The notes: generated by a model from the letters alone, not told the origin. 64,000 nucleotides of DNA from Cyclina sinensis (GCA_012932295.1 JAAONU010000001.1:59555693-59619692), one strand, 5' to 3'. Shown: positions 12,401 to 25,848, counted from the stretch's first letter. Numbers and translations: made by a program.

Positions 12401-12965
12401 AATTTCTTATCTGCAAGAAACAATCAATGATCTTTGAAATCCAGATCCTACATGCATATTTACTGGTAACAATAAATTATATCTTATGTGATTATTATTT
12501 GATATACATATATAAACAGGTTATTTATTTATTTATTTATTATATCATCTACAACCCTGTACAAAATGTAGTTCTAGAATCGTATCTGTATACAATAGAT
12601 TTATTTAGTTAAGTTTTATATATACTTTTTATGTTTACAAATTTTATATCTACATAGTCTACAATTTTACATCTTTTTATGTTTATCTCTTTGATCATTA
12701 ATATGCATGCTTTTTACAGATGTATAGGTTTTTAAACATTTTATGCTATAAAAATGGGCGCTAAATGATGATCATGTCAGATTCATGTGTGTCAGAATAG
12801 GCCTTAACTGACAGAAAAAATATTGTGTATTTCTGAAACACAAGCCTGTGTTGCAATCTTTTGAAGAAAGACAATTTTCTAACTTTTAATGTATAATGTA
12901 ACATCTACGTACATTTCTACTTTAAAATGCACCAAAATTACACATTACAGACAGATTTCACCTAC

Positions 12966-13051
12966 CTTGGTTTTGTGCCAATCTTATAAAAAGCTACGAG
13001 CAGTGAAAAGGAACTCTTGAGTTGGGCTGGTCTACTATACACAGGTATGTT
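12966..13051 (-). CDS. Candidate 5' coding exon, unidentified gene
   Basis: A strong acceptor (ttgttttctttccag) precedes 13051 and a good donor (CCAAG|GTAGGT) follows 12966. The 86-nt exon is open and encodes 28 codons plus two bases, with SSFSLLVAFYKIGTKP at its end. The outgoing phase 2 fits the exon at 10545-10753. It is probably near the N-terminus, because a likely non-coding first exon lies at about 13771-13940. Confidence 0.55.
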
Positions 13052-13770
13052 CTGGAAAGAAAACAAAGCATCTGGGGTATGACTATGATATAAGTGCATT
13101 GATGTCGCACTAGAATATGACGTCAAATTGTTATATATTTCAATATATTTTGAGGACATTATGATGTTTGTAAGAGTGATTAAAGTGTTGGATTTGAACC
13201 TGTGTCGGCATTACCCGATTTGACTTTGTACCAGTTAAGACTGTCAAGAGGCAAATATATTAATCATTTCCTGTTAAACTGCAAAAAAGACGATACTATT
13301 CAGCCATATATTTTGCGGTTATATAACTTGTTCAAGTGAGGCAATTCAATGGGTTTTTGGGGTTTTTTTTTACAAGAGGCCTATCACAAGACTTAAGGAA
13401 AGCAGCATCCATAGAAATGCTAATTGGTACACATACAAATGACTTTAAATCTTGGTAACAGACCGTAAGAGAGTGGTAAGTTTTTTTTGTTTTGCTTGTT
13501 CCAGTGACGTCATCAGAAGTCACTCGCCTATTTTAAGAAATGCCCACGACTCGTGGAATATAAAGCATATATTACAGCTCACAAAAGGAATCCTTGAATA
13601 TCAAAACAAATTACAAAGTCTGTAAGTTCAAATCATACCTGGGAAATTATCTATCAACCTTCTCAGTCTGGCTAAATTAGGGGAGGTAACTTGTCTCTTT
13701 CAAACTACAAAATTATCGTCTGATCAGTAGCATCTGAAAAGTCAATTCACTTTTTCATTCTTATACATAC

Positions 13771-13940
13771 CTCTGTTTTACATACTGTTTCTCAAAACTT
13801 CTTGCCTTCACCAGTCTTCAATCAAGATTGCATTCCAATGACTAAAAACCTAAAATGGTATAGTCCGACAGTCTGTGTCTGCCTTACAGTTGCTTATGTT
13901 GGTTACTTCCCTTTTACGGGGGTACATATTTCCCGCCAAA
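13771..13940 (-). promoter_or_regulatory. Possible 5' untranslated first exon and promoter region
   Basis: On the minus strand a donor (ACAGAG|GTATGT) ends a segment whose ATGs are all followed quickly by stops, as expected of a 5' leader. Perfect CRE palindromes TGACGTCA lie at 13505-13512 and 13118-13125, on the transcribed side. No core promoter element was identified with certainty, so the transcription start is a guess. Confidence 0.3.
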
Positions 13941-13999
13941 GGTCAAAATGAAGCGAAAACAATCCCTTTCAGCAGAAAGCATTTTTCTATTTCAATACA

Positions 14000-16900
14000 G
14001 GTGAAAAAATAATTGCTTGAAAAGTTACTTCATAGGATCGACATTTTGGTCATTTAAATTAAAATTATATTCGGTGAAGAAATACAATATGTACATAATA
14101 CGATGGAAAATTTCTAAATATTCTGAAACTGTTTTGGCCATTTTGTTGCGTGTAATTACGAGGTATGGTAAATGTGTTCATAATAGTTTATTTTGCTGTC
14201 TTACTTTCACAAAGCTAGTTTATTTTGCTGTCCCTTTCTTACTGTCACAAAGCTGGTTTGTAGATAATCATTTCAAGTTTACAATTTTGAGCGAACTAGC
14301 AGCTTATAGGTAAGGTCTTAAAACAGGAATTATCCAAAATCTATTATAGGGCCTATATCTATCTTCCATTATGTCAAACCCCTCGCGGGGACGTAGACAT
14401 GTGCATGGGTGGAGCTGAGTGTATTGCAGGAAAGATTAGAAAAAGATCGTTTTCAAATGAAATAGCTTTTATGTAGATATTATACTTTCCCATATCTACC
14501 TGTATTAGAATGGGTAAATTGAATGGATTAGCACGCCTTGATAACTCTTTTTAGTTCTTTTGTGCCGAACTTTTACTTGTTATTTCCCTTTATCTATTTT
14601 CTTACTGGTCGTCAAGTTTTTTGTTTAAATAAAGAATGGCTAGCTTTCATAATGTAAACTTCTCAACATAAATCTCCATTAGAGACAGTTTGATGGACAG
14701 TGACCACAGGCCTGGTCTAAATTGCTTGTAATTATTCGCTAATTATGTTACCTCGGGGGCTATTGCTTCAACAAAAATGATGAAGAGGTTGAAAACAAAC
14801 AAGTGACAGCGTTTTCTGTTACATAACATGTTTGGCTTTTTTTCTTAAATTTTTTAGGTAATCTTATGTGTTTTAGAGAAGAAGATATTGCACGAATATT
14901 CAGCAGTAATGTATTACACGACAGTGTAAATAGTACAAAAATTGGACTGCATCTAAAAACAAATAAATAACAAAATTGTAATGAATATAAGCGAATAGAA
15001 CCGCTCTATAGTTTTGACACATATTTCCTTAATGAACTGATTTTAAACTGAATGCATTAGAGACTAGGTCAATGGCTGTGAAAAGGTAATTGCGATATAT
15101 ATCCGTTAAAGATAACAATATTAAAGCAGAGAACAGTATAATCTTAAAAGAAACCCAACACTGCCTGGATGTCTATTCAAAAACAAAACGTCTTTGAACT
15201 TGCCAAAGGTCTCCAAATTACCAACTTTTCAAATTTACCCATTCATAAAATCGATTTATATTGGGATGTAATACCACTCTCAAAACACAGCAGGCAGTGG
15301 TAAAAGAATAACAAACAAACAAATAAACTGAACCATTTCAAGAGCCTTTTACAAAGTACAAAAATGCACTCCTGCATTCTAAAAGTCTGAGCATTTTCCC
15401 CCTCATTTTAAGTATCGTTTCACTTTCAAAAGGAAATGTTTGTAGCGTTACACGAAGTGAACTGAACTTGAAATGGCAAGATGTCGTCAACAGATAGACT
15501 TAATTGCTTAAAAATTCATTAGTACTTTGATCTTTGACAAACTCAACGTATTTATTACAGTATTCTCTTTCAAAATATAATTCATAATGGTTATAGATAA
15601 TTAAAACTAAATTATGAATTGTGTACACCCATGCAAAAGCTCTGCGTTGAAAGATAATCTATAAAGAATATCTGCTATTTTATATTATTTAACTTGTTGA
15701 CAGTTAGAAAAAAGATGTCATAGGCACGCAATAATCACAGCTTCACCTTTGCTTAACCATGCAATCTGCACTCTTTAGATTTATGGGGACTTTGTCACAT
15801 TATATGTCTTCATTACTTACTAAAACACTTACTGAATTGTTTCAATTTGTACCCAAACAAATTTTTCAACCTCTAGAAAATGCCAAAAAGGTCGCCAGTG
15901 TGTGTCTAATTTACAAGAAATTTGTCAATAAACAAGAAACTGTAGGTCTTTTTAACACATTGTTTGATGTTTGAAAAATTGTTGACGGCCATACTGGCGC
16001 GTGCGGAAGTCCGAATCACCCAAAGGCATGGCTACAGTCTGCATCAGATGACAGTGATTGTTCAATATGGCGACTGGAAGTCGGTTACATTTCTGTTACA
16101 CAAAAGTTTTCTTAGGTAGCTAAAGTATGGTTCAACAACAAGGCAAATCATCAATCCACGCGTTCTAAAATAATTATTATGAAAACATTGCGCTTGAACA
16201 TCAGTTAGGAACACTCTCAAAGAACCAAATTTCAATGAAAAGATGAACATAAATTACGATTCAATATAATAATTCTGGACATATAGTACTTGCATGGGTA
16301 CAAGACCAGTTGGTCAGTCACGTCCACTTGTAAAATGAACTGCAATTGTGTAGATGTGTATTGAAATGCTGACATGAAACTTACATGAACATCTATCTTA
16401 AGAGAATTATTTTATGCTTTTGGTGCATTTTCCCTTAAATTATTAGCTAATGTCTATCTAAAGTATATATCATCCCTATTTAGATGTGTTTAGTACCTTT
16501 TCAACATTTAAGACTGCCATAAATCACTTTCTCACGCGCCCTTTTACAACTTTGCCCAATTCGTAAAAGATTTATGTGCTAAACAATATTTCTGATGTCA
16601 AAAATTATAAAGTAAAAAAGGGAGTACGTGTGAGTTCACATTATGGACAATAAAAATGTTATATTGTATTCAGTTTGACCGCAGAACAAAACGTACAAAA
16701 GCTATAGCTTGTGTACATACTTTCCAGTTAAACAGAACTTAGAAATTCATCTTGGCATTCACCCAGTCGACACTGTTACGATTTTATTTCTTATACGTAA
16801 ACAATTTTTAAAGGACCAATATCAGTTTTGCAAGTCGGCACCAATGGGATCAGTATTCATTTGTCCTGCAGCTGCAGAATGTACATCTTATTACAATGAT

Positions 16901-17878
16901 ATGATTTGTTTGAAATCTCAGAGCTTTTCTCTGTTACTGTCTGGATTCGCCAATGACCCTGTAAATGCAATGCAAATATATGCACAAAAAAGAACCATTA
17001 TCTGTCTCTGAGCTACATGTACCTTAAATAAGTCTTTAATAGTTAGGCTAAAAATTAAACTTAAATCACTTTGAATAGGTTGAAGATATCTTTTGCTAAT
17101 CTAGTGGTTAACTTTTCTGTTTTATACATTATTGTTAATGGTAGCTTAACTTGTGCAATCTTACGAGACAGTGGTTGATGTATTAGAGACTGTTTTCTTG
17201 AGGTTAACACCTTGTGCGCCCTTTCGTCTTGATTTCATTCAAGTACACAGTGGTAAAATACTAAAAACAATCGATGCAAAGTGGTGCATTGAACACATGT
17301 TTTGGGAAGATTTCATGAATTGCGAACGGTGTAAGACAATGGGTGAATTGCCATAAGTTCATTCGTAAGACCCTATGTAGACTTTGTAAATAGTAATTCT
17401 GAATATTCAAATAGGACATGTTGCAACAGTTAAGTCAAGAGCTATTGATCACAATCGCCTGTCATGAATGTCAACTTGAAAGTGCCGACAATTATTGCAA
17501 CATGAAAATCCATTTGTTCGATTCGTTATCAAATTTCGCGACGTCATGATGTATGTAAGGAGATCTTTATTTCCGCCACAGGGAAGTCAGCTGTCAAGGC
17601 TGTCTTTATAATTTCGTCATTTGTCGAAAATACGTTTATTTTAAAATATAAACAAACAATGAAAAAGCGCAATTATCGTGACAAATCTTTTTCTCAATTT
17701 AAATATGGCCAAAGGTTTTTATTTCAATTATTTCGCACTTTATGGAACTCTGTAAAAAGCTCAAAACAAACGCTAATCAAATTTCTTTTTAACGTTCTTG
17801 TACACTGACGAGTAACGTAGGCGGATAGCTGATACGACGATCGTTTATGCACCTATCAATGTTTTCTAGTCTAAATTC
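14000..17878. other. No clear gene
   Basis: Several 60-100 codon frames occur (for example 14017-14313 and 16709-17011, plus strand) but they lack splice logic and recognisable motifs. A small promoter-like cluster near 15995-16080 is listed separately. Confidence 0.45.
15995..16080 (+). promoter_or_regulatory. Possible TSS-proximal region (ETS-like and YY1-like motifs)
   Basis: A locally GC-rich patch carries a GCGCGTGCGGAAGT string with an ETS core (CGGAAGT), followed 50 bp later by CAATATGGCGACTGG, whose ATGGCG resembles YY1-type start-site motifs. The ATG at about 16068 opens a short frame ending at a donor-like site (TTAG|GTAGCT). No following exon was found, so this is only suggestive. 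Confidence 0.2.
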
Positions 17879-17917
17879 CCCGCCCGCCCCCCCCCCCCCC
17901 CACCCCCCACCCCCCAC
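17879..17917. repeat. Poly-C tract with G-quadruplex potential on the minus strand
   Basis: A run of C bases broken by single A or G bases spans about 39 bp. Read on the minus strand it contains several runs of five or more G, enough to form a G-quadruplex. No gene is attached to it. Confidence 0.9.
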
Positions 17918-20900
17918 AATAAACTAAAAAAAAATATAATAATATAAACAGACTTCGAAATTTACAAAATTTGGTCATTACAAGTTTAAAAACCAACGCC
18001 TTCCATAGTTTAGTAGCCAATTCATATGGTGTATTCTAAATGCTCATACATTTTGCTAACAAAACACTTAATTTCTTCGGAAAATAAAATGCAAGCTACA
18101 CGTTTTGAAAATGCAATTCATTGACAACTCAGCCTAATGTCTTTTTCACAAGGTAAATGTTCATTCAGTTTTGTTGACAAACTTAAGGTACTAAATAAAT
18201 ATCCGTCGAAAGCGCCACGGGATATTAACAAAAAAATCTAAAAATTAAAGTTTTTAAATAGGATTTTCTCAATGATAACTCGAGTGGAAAACAAACATGA
18301 AGCAAAGCGGAATTTATTCTGTATCGTTTGTTAAAGCTCTTCACTGGCGACCAGTTTTCTATGATTATCGCGAGTCAATGGTCCTTGATAGCTAAACATC
18401 TGAAGATGTTACAAAATTTTGATCCCATAACTTCAAATTACTGTCATAGGGGAACGATAGGAATAATTTATGTCTAAAAATCACTTCAGACAAGCATAGA
18501 ATGCGTTCAAGGTGGTCCTCTCAATGACTTTAATGAGTAGTAATTTTGCTATTGTTATGATTTAAGTTTTAAGTAGATTTGTACCTAAAACTCGTGTTCC
18601 CAAAAGTGGTATTACTGCCGTTTTCTGTCTTTCATTACTGAAGTAGAGATGAAAGAAAGACAACCCAAAGCTTTTACAGGCGAATCAACATCACAATGTG
18701 ACGTGTTTCTCAGAATTGTTCTCTTGTTAAATTTTGTTTTTTAAAAAGAAGAAGAAAAAGCTTATACCAGCTTAAATTTGGTGTAAATGTATTTTTGTTT
18801 AATATTTGCCATTTATAAATTTTAGCGGTTCAAATTTATTCTCTCAGATTTTATCAAATGTGGCGGCGGAAGTTTAAAGAAAATAACCAGAGAATGAACT
18901 GACCTTTCAAAAAATAAAAATAATGCTGAGGTATTTGGTATAATTTAACAGAACGGTAGAACAGAAAATACAGGAGAACAATGCACGAAGAGAACACTTT
19001 TTGAGGAACGGATCCATGGTCATCTCAAAACCAGTACAATCTACAGTCTATAGCTGAGGTTCCTGTAGCAGTGATATACTGAGCATGTATAAGAACCAGG
19101 GAAATCTCTTGAACTTGTAATTTTTTGTACCGTCCACGATTTCCGTCAATCTAAAATACATCTAACTTATTTTTCTTGGTCATTTTGGGCAACTGACCAT
19201 TGATAAAATAAATATTTTACATATGAAAGAACTGAAAGACATCGTTTTTGTCAAAATCTAGTCATATTTTATTAATAGCATACAATTACATAGTAAATTA
19301 CATAAAATCAATAATGTCTATGATGCAAAATCATAACATGTAAAACTGGCTTTTTGAAGAAGTAACAACATATGTAAACGAATTAAACAAGAGAAACAAA
19401 TGTCTGTTGTTGCTGTTATGGAGTACCAAGACTGTACTGACATAATCCACTCAAAATAAGATATAACTGGGTGGTTTTTGTATACCATGTCCAAAGTCTA
19501 TGATAAAAACTTCACTATAATGGACATACATGGATTCTAAACAGCAAGGAAGCATGAAATGAAATTTATTTTTAAAAAGTTTTTCTTAAATTACTTGTCT
19601 AATGTGAAATAATTGAGTAGCTAGTACATTAGGCAACTAAGTTGTTTAGAGAACGTATATTTAATGTAGTAAATACACCTATAAAAAATGTTCTAAAATA
19701 GCGTCTGCCAAATTATTTAAGTAAATTTTTATGAACATTAAATTATGTTTATTTTTTACGTAGTACGGTACAAATTAATCTTCAAATTAGTTTTATTGCT
19801 TGAAACACTATTAATCTAAGTCAGATTTAAAAAGCAACAAGAATATAATGTTTTCTTCAATTTGGAAATCTATTTTTTGATCCATTAAAAACAAAAGTGG
19901 AAAGCTATTAAAGAGAATTGAAAATACTTCCTTATGAATCGGATGGACATAAACTTAAACCCTGAGACAAATTCTACAGAATCAAAATATTTTCTATGAA
20001 AAGAAAAACATTTCAAGCATATAATACGCTTGCGAGGTTTCTCAAGTAATGTAATATACATTGTACTTTTAAATTGTTACGTGAAATCTATGTTTGTGAT
20101 ATCTCGTATTGACTTAAAAGACAGTGATTATGACGCCGCTCTGTTGTATTTGGCAACCCCTTACTGGTTTATATGTTGAGTTATTTTAATATCTGTTATA
20201 TCTACTTTAAACAAAAAGCTTCGTCCAAACTAAGTGTGCAATTCAATTTTAGAAATTTTAAATTAATAAATAATGAGTAATATTGCTCAACTACTTGTTC
20301 TAGACTTTCTCCAGTAATTTTACAGATACCACTTTTCTCGTGTTGCACATTGTGACGAAGAAAAATACACTTATCATATTCTGTGAATTAAAAAAATGAA
20401 GTCAGTGAAAATTATTCAAATGTGAGTGCATATCTACACTTCCGTATGTACATCGCTGATTTTCACGTTTTAGTTTGAGGTAGATAATATTACACAATAT
20501 TATTAAACAAAACTACAAAACACAAAGAAATAACTAAAAAAGGTGGAGACAAAACAACAACTGTCATAAACCAATAGTACAAGTTTCGAATGCTCCATTT
20601 GCATTGCGGCTGTGCAGAACATTAAGCAGTCGACCCGTACAACTTCCGATCAACATTTCCGTTTGAACGCGCTTTATTTTGCGAAACAGGCATGACTTTG
20701 TCTGAAGTTGATCAGATTAGTAGAAGAGAGATTTTGATATTTCAATCTATCGGAAAAAGTAACTATAACATAGCGCTAGGCCGACTGCTTTTTGTGTTGA
20801 AGTTTAGGAGCACGTTATAAAGTGCCGTCTTTCTTAGTCGTTGTGGTATGCTATGGTGTGGAAACAATAAATAGGTCTAATATAAATTGCTCATTGACTA

Positions 20901-21680
20901 AAGCGAATCAAATAAATACCCCCAAAAAAAACTGAAATGAGAATTTGATCTGCCAACTGTGATAGATGTTTGGTTGTGCTGAAAAGAAATACAATTTGAT
21001 GAATGTAAGACTGAAAAACATTTTGAAATATTAGAATGACCTTTGAATTATTACACTAGATATCAGTCTTACTTCTTAAACTGTAGAACAATACACAGAT
21101 ACAACCACAACTGAGTGATTTCAATCTTATTTAACAACGATCTTGATCCATCCGATTGAATTACATACTCCAAACTGGAGAAAACTTTACATTCTGCGTT
21201 CTTCTAACTAGATTTCCTCTTCACACATGCCATTTGATAAAATCAGCAAATGCCTCGTCGAAAAATTCGTAACATACTTCTTCAAAATAATTTAAAAAAT
21301 CAATCGTCAAGGCAAAGCGTTAGTTTGAACTGAATCGTTCCACCATCCTTTTCGAAAAGCAGCATCGCCTTAAAAGTCGCTTGTATCAACTCTGAAGTCG
21401 CTTGTGTCCTTTTATTTTTTTTTTTGTTTGGTGTTGATTTCTTATCCCTGAGTGAAACGAACTCTGAGATTTACATCTGAATATTCCGGAACCTTTTCGG
21501 ATTTGCAACTGAAAATGAATATGTTGTTTTTTTTCTATTGTCACAACAACAAATATAATTAGTTGCTTAGTCTAGGCAGAGCTATCACAACGTATAACGG
21601 GTGGATTTTTACCCCCGACTTTCACTCCGGAAAACTGTCAGAAAAAGCCTTTTGTCTGCACATTCGTGTTAAATGGGGAA
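17918..21680. other. 3' flank of the BMP3-like gene, probably including its 3' UTR
   Basis: The BMP3-like stop codon lies at 21681-21683 on the minus strand, so the sequence just below it should be the 3' UTR. Candidate AATAAA signals on the minus strand occur at several places (for example near 20676 and 19803), and I cannot tell which is used. Nothing else was recognised. Confidence 0.4.
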
Positions 21681-21872
21681 CTATCTACAAGCACATTTCT
21701 GAACCGTCATATTCGGGTAATTTTTAAGAACAACATTTCTGTTTTCGTCAAAATACAATAAAGTAATGGATGAAAGTTTATCTGGTGCACAGCAAGGGGC
21801 GGGTACGTCTGGGTCTATCCCTACAGCATGCACCAAGCTCTGGATCGTAGCGTGGTTGGAGGGTCGCATCTT
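21681..21872 (-). CDS. BMP3: BMP3/GDF10-like ligand, last coding exon (C-terminal half of mature domain)
   Basis: This exon encodes the final 63 residues of a TGF-beta family ligand and ends with TAG at 21681-21683. The sequence has KMRPSNHATIQSLVHAVG, then PCCAPDKLSS with the paired cysteines, LLYFDENRNVVLKNYPNM, and the terminal CACR. These are the diagnostic C-terminal features of the cystine-knot domain, and the wording is closest to BMP3 and GDF10 (human-type PSNHATIQS, DENRNVVLK). The acceptor ttttccag lies directly before 21872 and the intron is phase 0. No lesion is visible. Confidence 0.95.
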   Translation of the reverse strand, partial: KMRPSNHATIQSLVHAVGIDPDVPAPCCAPDKLSSITLLYFDENRNVVLKNYPNMTVQKCACR

Positions 21873-24858
21873 CTGGAAAACAAAAAATAAACAAATCCAA
21901 TTAAATTGGAAAGCTGACACAGACATGTTAACGCCATTGCAATGATGGTAAAAGCTTGTCTTTTCAATCAAACTGATTCACTTTCTACGATGGGAAACTT
22001 ATTGATTCCGAAACTAATGTTTTACTCTAATTAATTTCAACCTAAAAGAAGACAGATGTATCGAATTAAACGAAATAATGGCGGGAAAAAATACTTGCAA
22101 AATACAGCAGCTCTGTCTCTGAGCCTAGACATTAAGACTGACTTTTTCATTGTTTAAACTACAAATTGATCAGATGACGCGCAAACCAAAATACTTTATT
22201 TCGTGACACAGTGACACTAGATAAGTTTTTAAAAAAATCTAGATCAGACTGTGTGTACGTTCGTTAACTTTACATGAAAAAGCCATCAGTGTAACTTAGC
22301 AAGAAAGAGCTAATCCTTTAACTCCGTTTAACCCCATTAAATTGGTATTAATATATTTCAAATTAGATACCTGTTGTGAAGTCTGATTTGTGTCCTATTT
22401 ACCCTATCAAAGTGCTCAGTTGCTATTGATGATTTATAGTTGTTTTCATTTTTGCAATCAGAGAGAAAAATCTCTAGCTTTTATCCTAGCGCTTTTTTGT
22501 ATTAACAAGATACGACTTAAGGCGCCACACGCAGCCTTTTGTATGTCTTAGTCGATATTTTACATGATTCTTGTAGTGATAAACAAAATGTTTACAAAAT
22601 TGTAAGATTATCTGATTACCTACAACTCAGCAAAACTGAGAAAATTTAGGCAAAAAGGTCGAAGGCAAATTGTTGATTTTTTTTCTTCTTTTCAAGTTTC
22701 AATGTTAAAACCTTTGATTTTCTAAATGATAGACGAGAAACAGTAAAAGTCATAAAAAGTGGCAAAAAGTCTTTGAATAAAAGGAAATCAAATGAGGCGT
22801 ACACGTAATAAATAAACAAACGAATCTTTTGAAATCCATGAATGAATATGAAAACAAATATAATTTCAGGGTTAAACAGTGCAAGTTATGACCATAAGTA
22901 ATTTTCGGAAAACGCTTTGATAAAAATTTCCTTCAACAGGTCTGCATGAATTGACCATACCTCTTTAATCTCTTCAAATTTGAGCTAATTACACTAAATT
23001 TTAGCGTTACCATGACAACAAAATTAATATAAACTTTTGGGGCAAATATATATGAACGCGATCTTCTATCTGAATTTACTTTATACATGTAGGCTACCAA
23101 CTTCTGTGCGGCGGAATAAATACTATGAAATATGGTACTAGAAAAAAAGACAAAAGATTATATCGAATTTACATTCCTGTTTGTGTTGTTTATGAACAAT
23201 AAACAACAACAACTGATAATTTAGCATGTGGGTGTAAGAGCTGTAGAATCCATAATGTGTGCCAGGAAGTGTTTGAAAGGAGCAATGTTTGTTGGAGAAA
23301 ATCTCTCGATAATCTATGTAATACAGTACACGTTCATATAAGCAACAGGTACGTAATAATAACTTTATGAAGATCATAAATAACAAGAAACTTGAGTTAA
23401 TCGTTGTTAATATTTCAATTAATTCTTGAAGTCACACAGAAAGGAAGTCCGTTTCACAAGTTTCACCGGGAGTCAAGTGAGACCTTAAGCACTATAAAGA
23501 TGTATTATATATCTGATGAAGTATATGAATTTTGAGTTTAAAACATCATCTGGCCACCACTCACCCTGTAAACTTCTACTATACCTAAATCCATGTAGGT
23601 CAACACGATCAAAATAGCACCTCTCTGTCTAGATATATGCACTAAAACCATGGAAAGCATTTCTTTCATGACGCGAGTTACATGTGTTTACAATGTATAC
23701 CACGGAAAGGATGGCGTCTAAGGACCTTGTAATTACGATAAAACAGTACACAAGACCCAACTGGTAGCCTTGCGCTAATAAAGAAAACCACAAAAAAACA
23801 CGTATTAGATCTTTTTTTATGCCCTTAATATATTAAGGATATTTTTACTCGCATGATATCCAACGGGCGCCTTTGGATGAGTTTATAACAATGAACTTGT
23901 ATTCTGCAAATAAACAGTTCAGTACTAAATGATGACTCATGTAAATAATTGAAATTCATTCTTCCCCGTCCCCTTTTCTCGTACAATAAGTCCTTAGAAA
24001 AAATGAAGAGCCGTGTAGAAAAACATACGAGGTACATTTAACTGCTATATCTAAAAGTTGAAAGACCTGCGACATTAAATAGGAGTAAATCATATTTCTT
24101 ACAAGAATTGTGAAACAGATATGTCATTAAGTAACTCAAAAGAACACTTTCTCTGAGAGAAAACCTCTCCTGGGTCTGGAAGACAGAAATTCTATATTTT
24201 TAAAGACCTCATTAAAATCTGACACCTTTTGCAGACTAGGGTCAACCAGGTTTATGCCAGGTAATTAGAGTGATATTAATTACTTAAGACAAGACTATTG
24301 AATGTCACTTCACCCGGTCCGTATTTACTTGATGGTCGATTTTTCTCTTGTTTTCCTTCTTTTTTTAAACTATGACGTGGACTCTTTTCCATGGACATAC
24401 GATACATATTACTGCGTGACTTCAGTGCGTCGACAAAAATTGACAAAAAAGGATAGAAGCAACAAGATGTTAAGTTGATTACAGGGTGTAAAGTTATTTG
24501 ACAGAAGGAAAGTGATTGGTTGTTCAGTGGCCAGGAAAAATAATTGGTAGTGTCAAAGATTAAAAACCAATAGAAGATCAGATAAGAGAGGAGGTACAAA
24601 AGGAGTCAATGCGTGATTTTATCCCGCCGCATGCCGCTTACAGTTCATGCTAACAACCGTGAAAGAAAATCTGAAAAATGGTACATTAGTCTGACAATTA
24701 AGGGAAACTTAAGGAATTTGCAACTCTTCACGAGACTTTATGCTTGCTCGATGCAGAAGCCTGTGCCAAAATGTTAATGTCTCTTTGCATTTTAATTGGC
24801 TGTACTAATGAATACCGTGTACACATGATGGGTTAACTGAAATTATAAAATTGCTTAC
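21873..24858 (-). other. BMP3-like gene, intron 2 (phase 0)
   Basis: The intron begins with GTAAGC after the K codon at 24859-24861 and ends with ttttccag before 21872. It splits the mature domain between CTFPLTK and KMRPSNH. No nested gene was recognised in its 3 kb. Confidence 0.9.
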
Positions 24859-25848
24859 CTTTGTTAAAGGGAATGTACACAACCCAGAACAGTAGTGTGC
24901 CTTGAACGACTTAGGGGAGATAATCCACTCGCCCCATCCAATGTCATTAAAGTCAACTACAAGCTTTTTCTTGCTACATAAATTGTCTGCTTTTTCATCT
25001 TCAGCCATTTGCTGAAGGTCTTCCCATTCTTTCGGTAATTCTAAATGGTTCTTTCGTCGTCGATTTTTCTTATTTTTCTTTCTCCTGTTTTTCAAACGCT
25101 TTTTATCATGGTATTCTCCAGGGTATGGAATCAGCCCTGGATCACTTATTCGATGGCGGGACTCTTTCCGAGTCTGCAACATGCCCGGATGTGTTTGAAT
25201 ATTCTTGATGTTGATTGGATATGGACGATCATAGTCTTCAGGATCTTCCGGAATTTCATTGGTCAGTATTGAAAGCGATCTTGCACGTGAGTGATAGATA
25301 GGTATGTCAGCTGAATTGTCTCTTAGACTTCTTTTATTTCTTTTAGTTCTTTCTGGTAAAGCAATATCAACTTTAGAATCTTTATTTGATAGTAAAGTCT
25401 TTTCAGCATCATCTTTGACTTGTTCTGATAACTTTTCAAACTTGTCTAAATCCACATTTTGAGAATCATTTGAGTAAACGATTAGATATGGCACTGAGTG
25501 ATGGTGAATGAATCGTTTCAAGTGCAATGTAGAGTCACCTTGAGGCTTCACAATTTTAAAATTTAATCCGATAGCATGTGGTGAGTCTCTTCGTGCAGCA
25601 AGACAGTTAAGGACACTGCCAGTTACGTCAAACCATTGCCACCCTTGTGTTTCCGGCTTTAAAACAATTCCTTCCACTTTCGGTCATCTCATGCGGAGCT
25701 ATTTCATGGAGTAATAGTTCGAATTCTGATTTCTTGTTATATCTTTCTTTTCTCCGTTTATAGAGGTGGATTTCAGCGCTGATAATCCTCTCAGCGGAGG
25801 CTAAAGACGTCAAGTTAAACACAAACATCTGCTGATCATTGACAGCTT
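24859..25848 (-). CDS. BMP3: BMP3/GDF10-like ligand, exon 2 (prodomain, cleavage region, start of mature domain); one-base frameshift
   Basis: A strong acceptor (ttgtcgtctgtttcag) precedes 25848 and the donor AAG|GTAAGC follows 24859. The 5' part encodes typical prodomain sequence ([20 protein letters not shown], then LLLHEIAP). The 3' part carries [15 protein letters not shown], a very basic cleavage region ([13 protein letters not shown] near 25060-25090), and the mature-domain start [20 protein letters not shown] followed by SPKSF and YCSGLC. The two parts are in different frames. The exon is 990 nt where 3n+2 is required, so there is one base too many, located between 25628 and 25684. A plausible place is the AAA of CGAAAGTGG at about 25678-25680. 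There is no room for an intron at the switch. Apart from this the coding logic is intact. Confidence 0.93.

Noticed and set aside
16709..17011. 100-codon plus-strand frame
   Set aside because: No recognisable motif, hydrophobic pattern or splice context; this length is expected by chance in 64 kb.
25628..25684. Tiny intron or separate exons to explain the BMP3-like frame change
   Set aside because: The two coding frames abut with no intervening sequence, so no GT-AG intron can fit without deleting clearly conserved codons.
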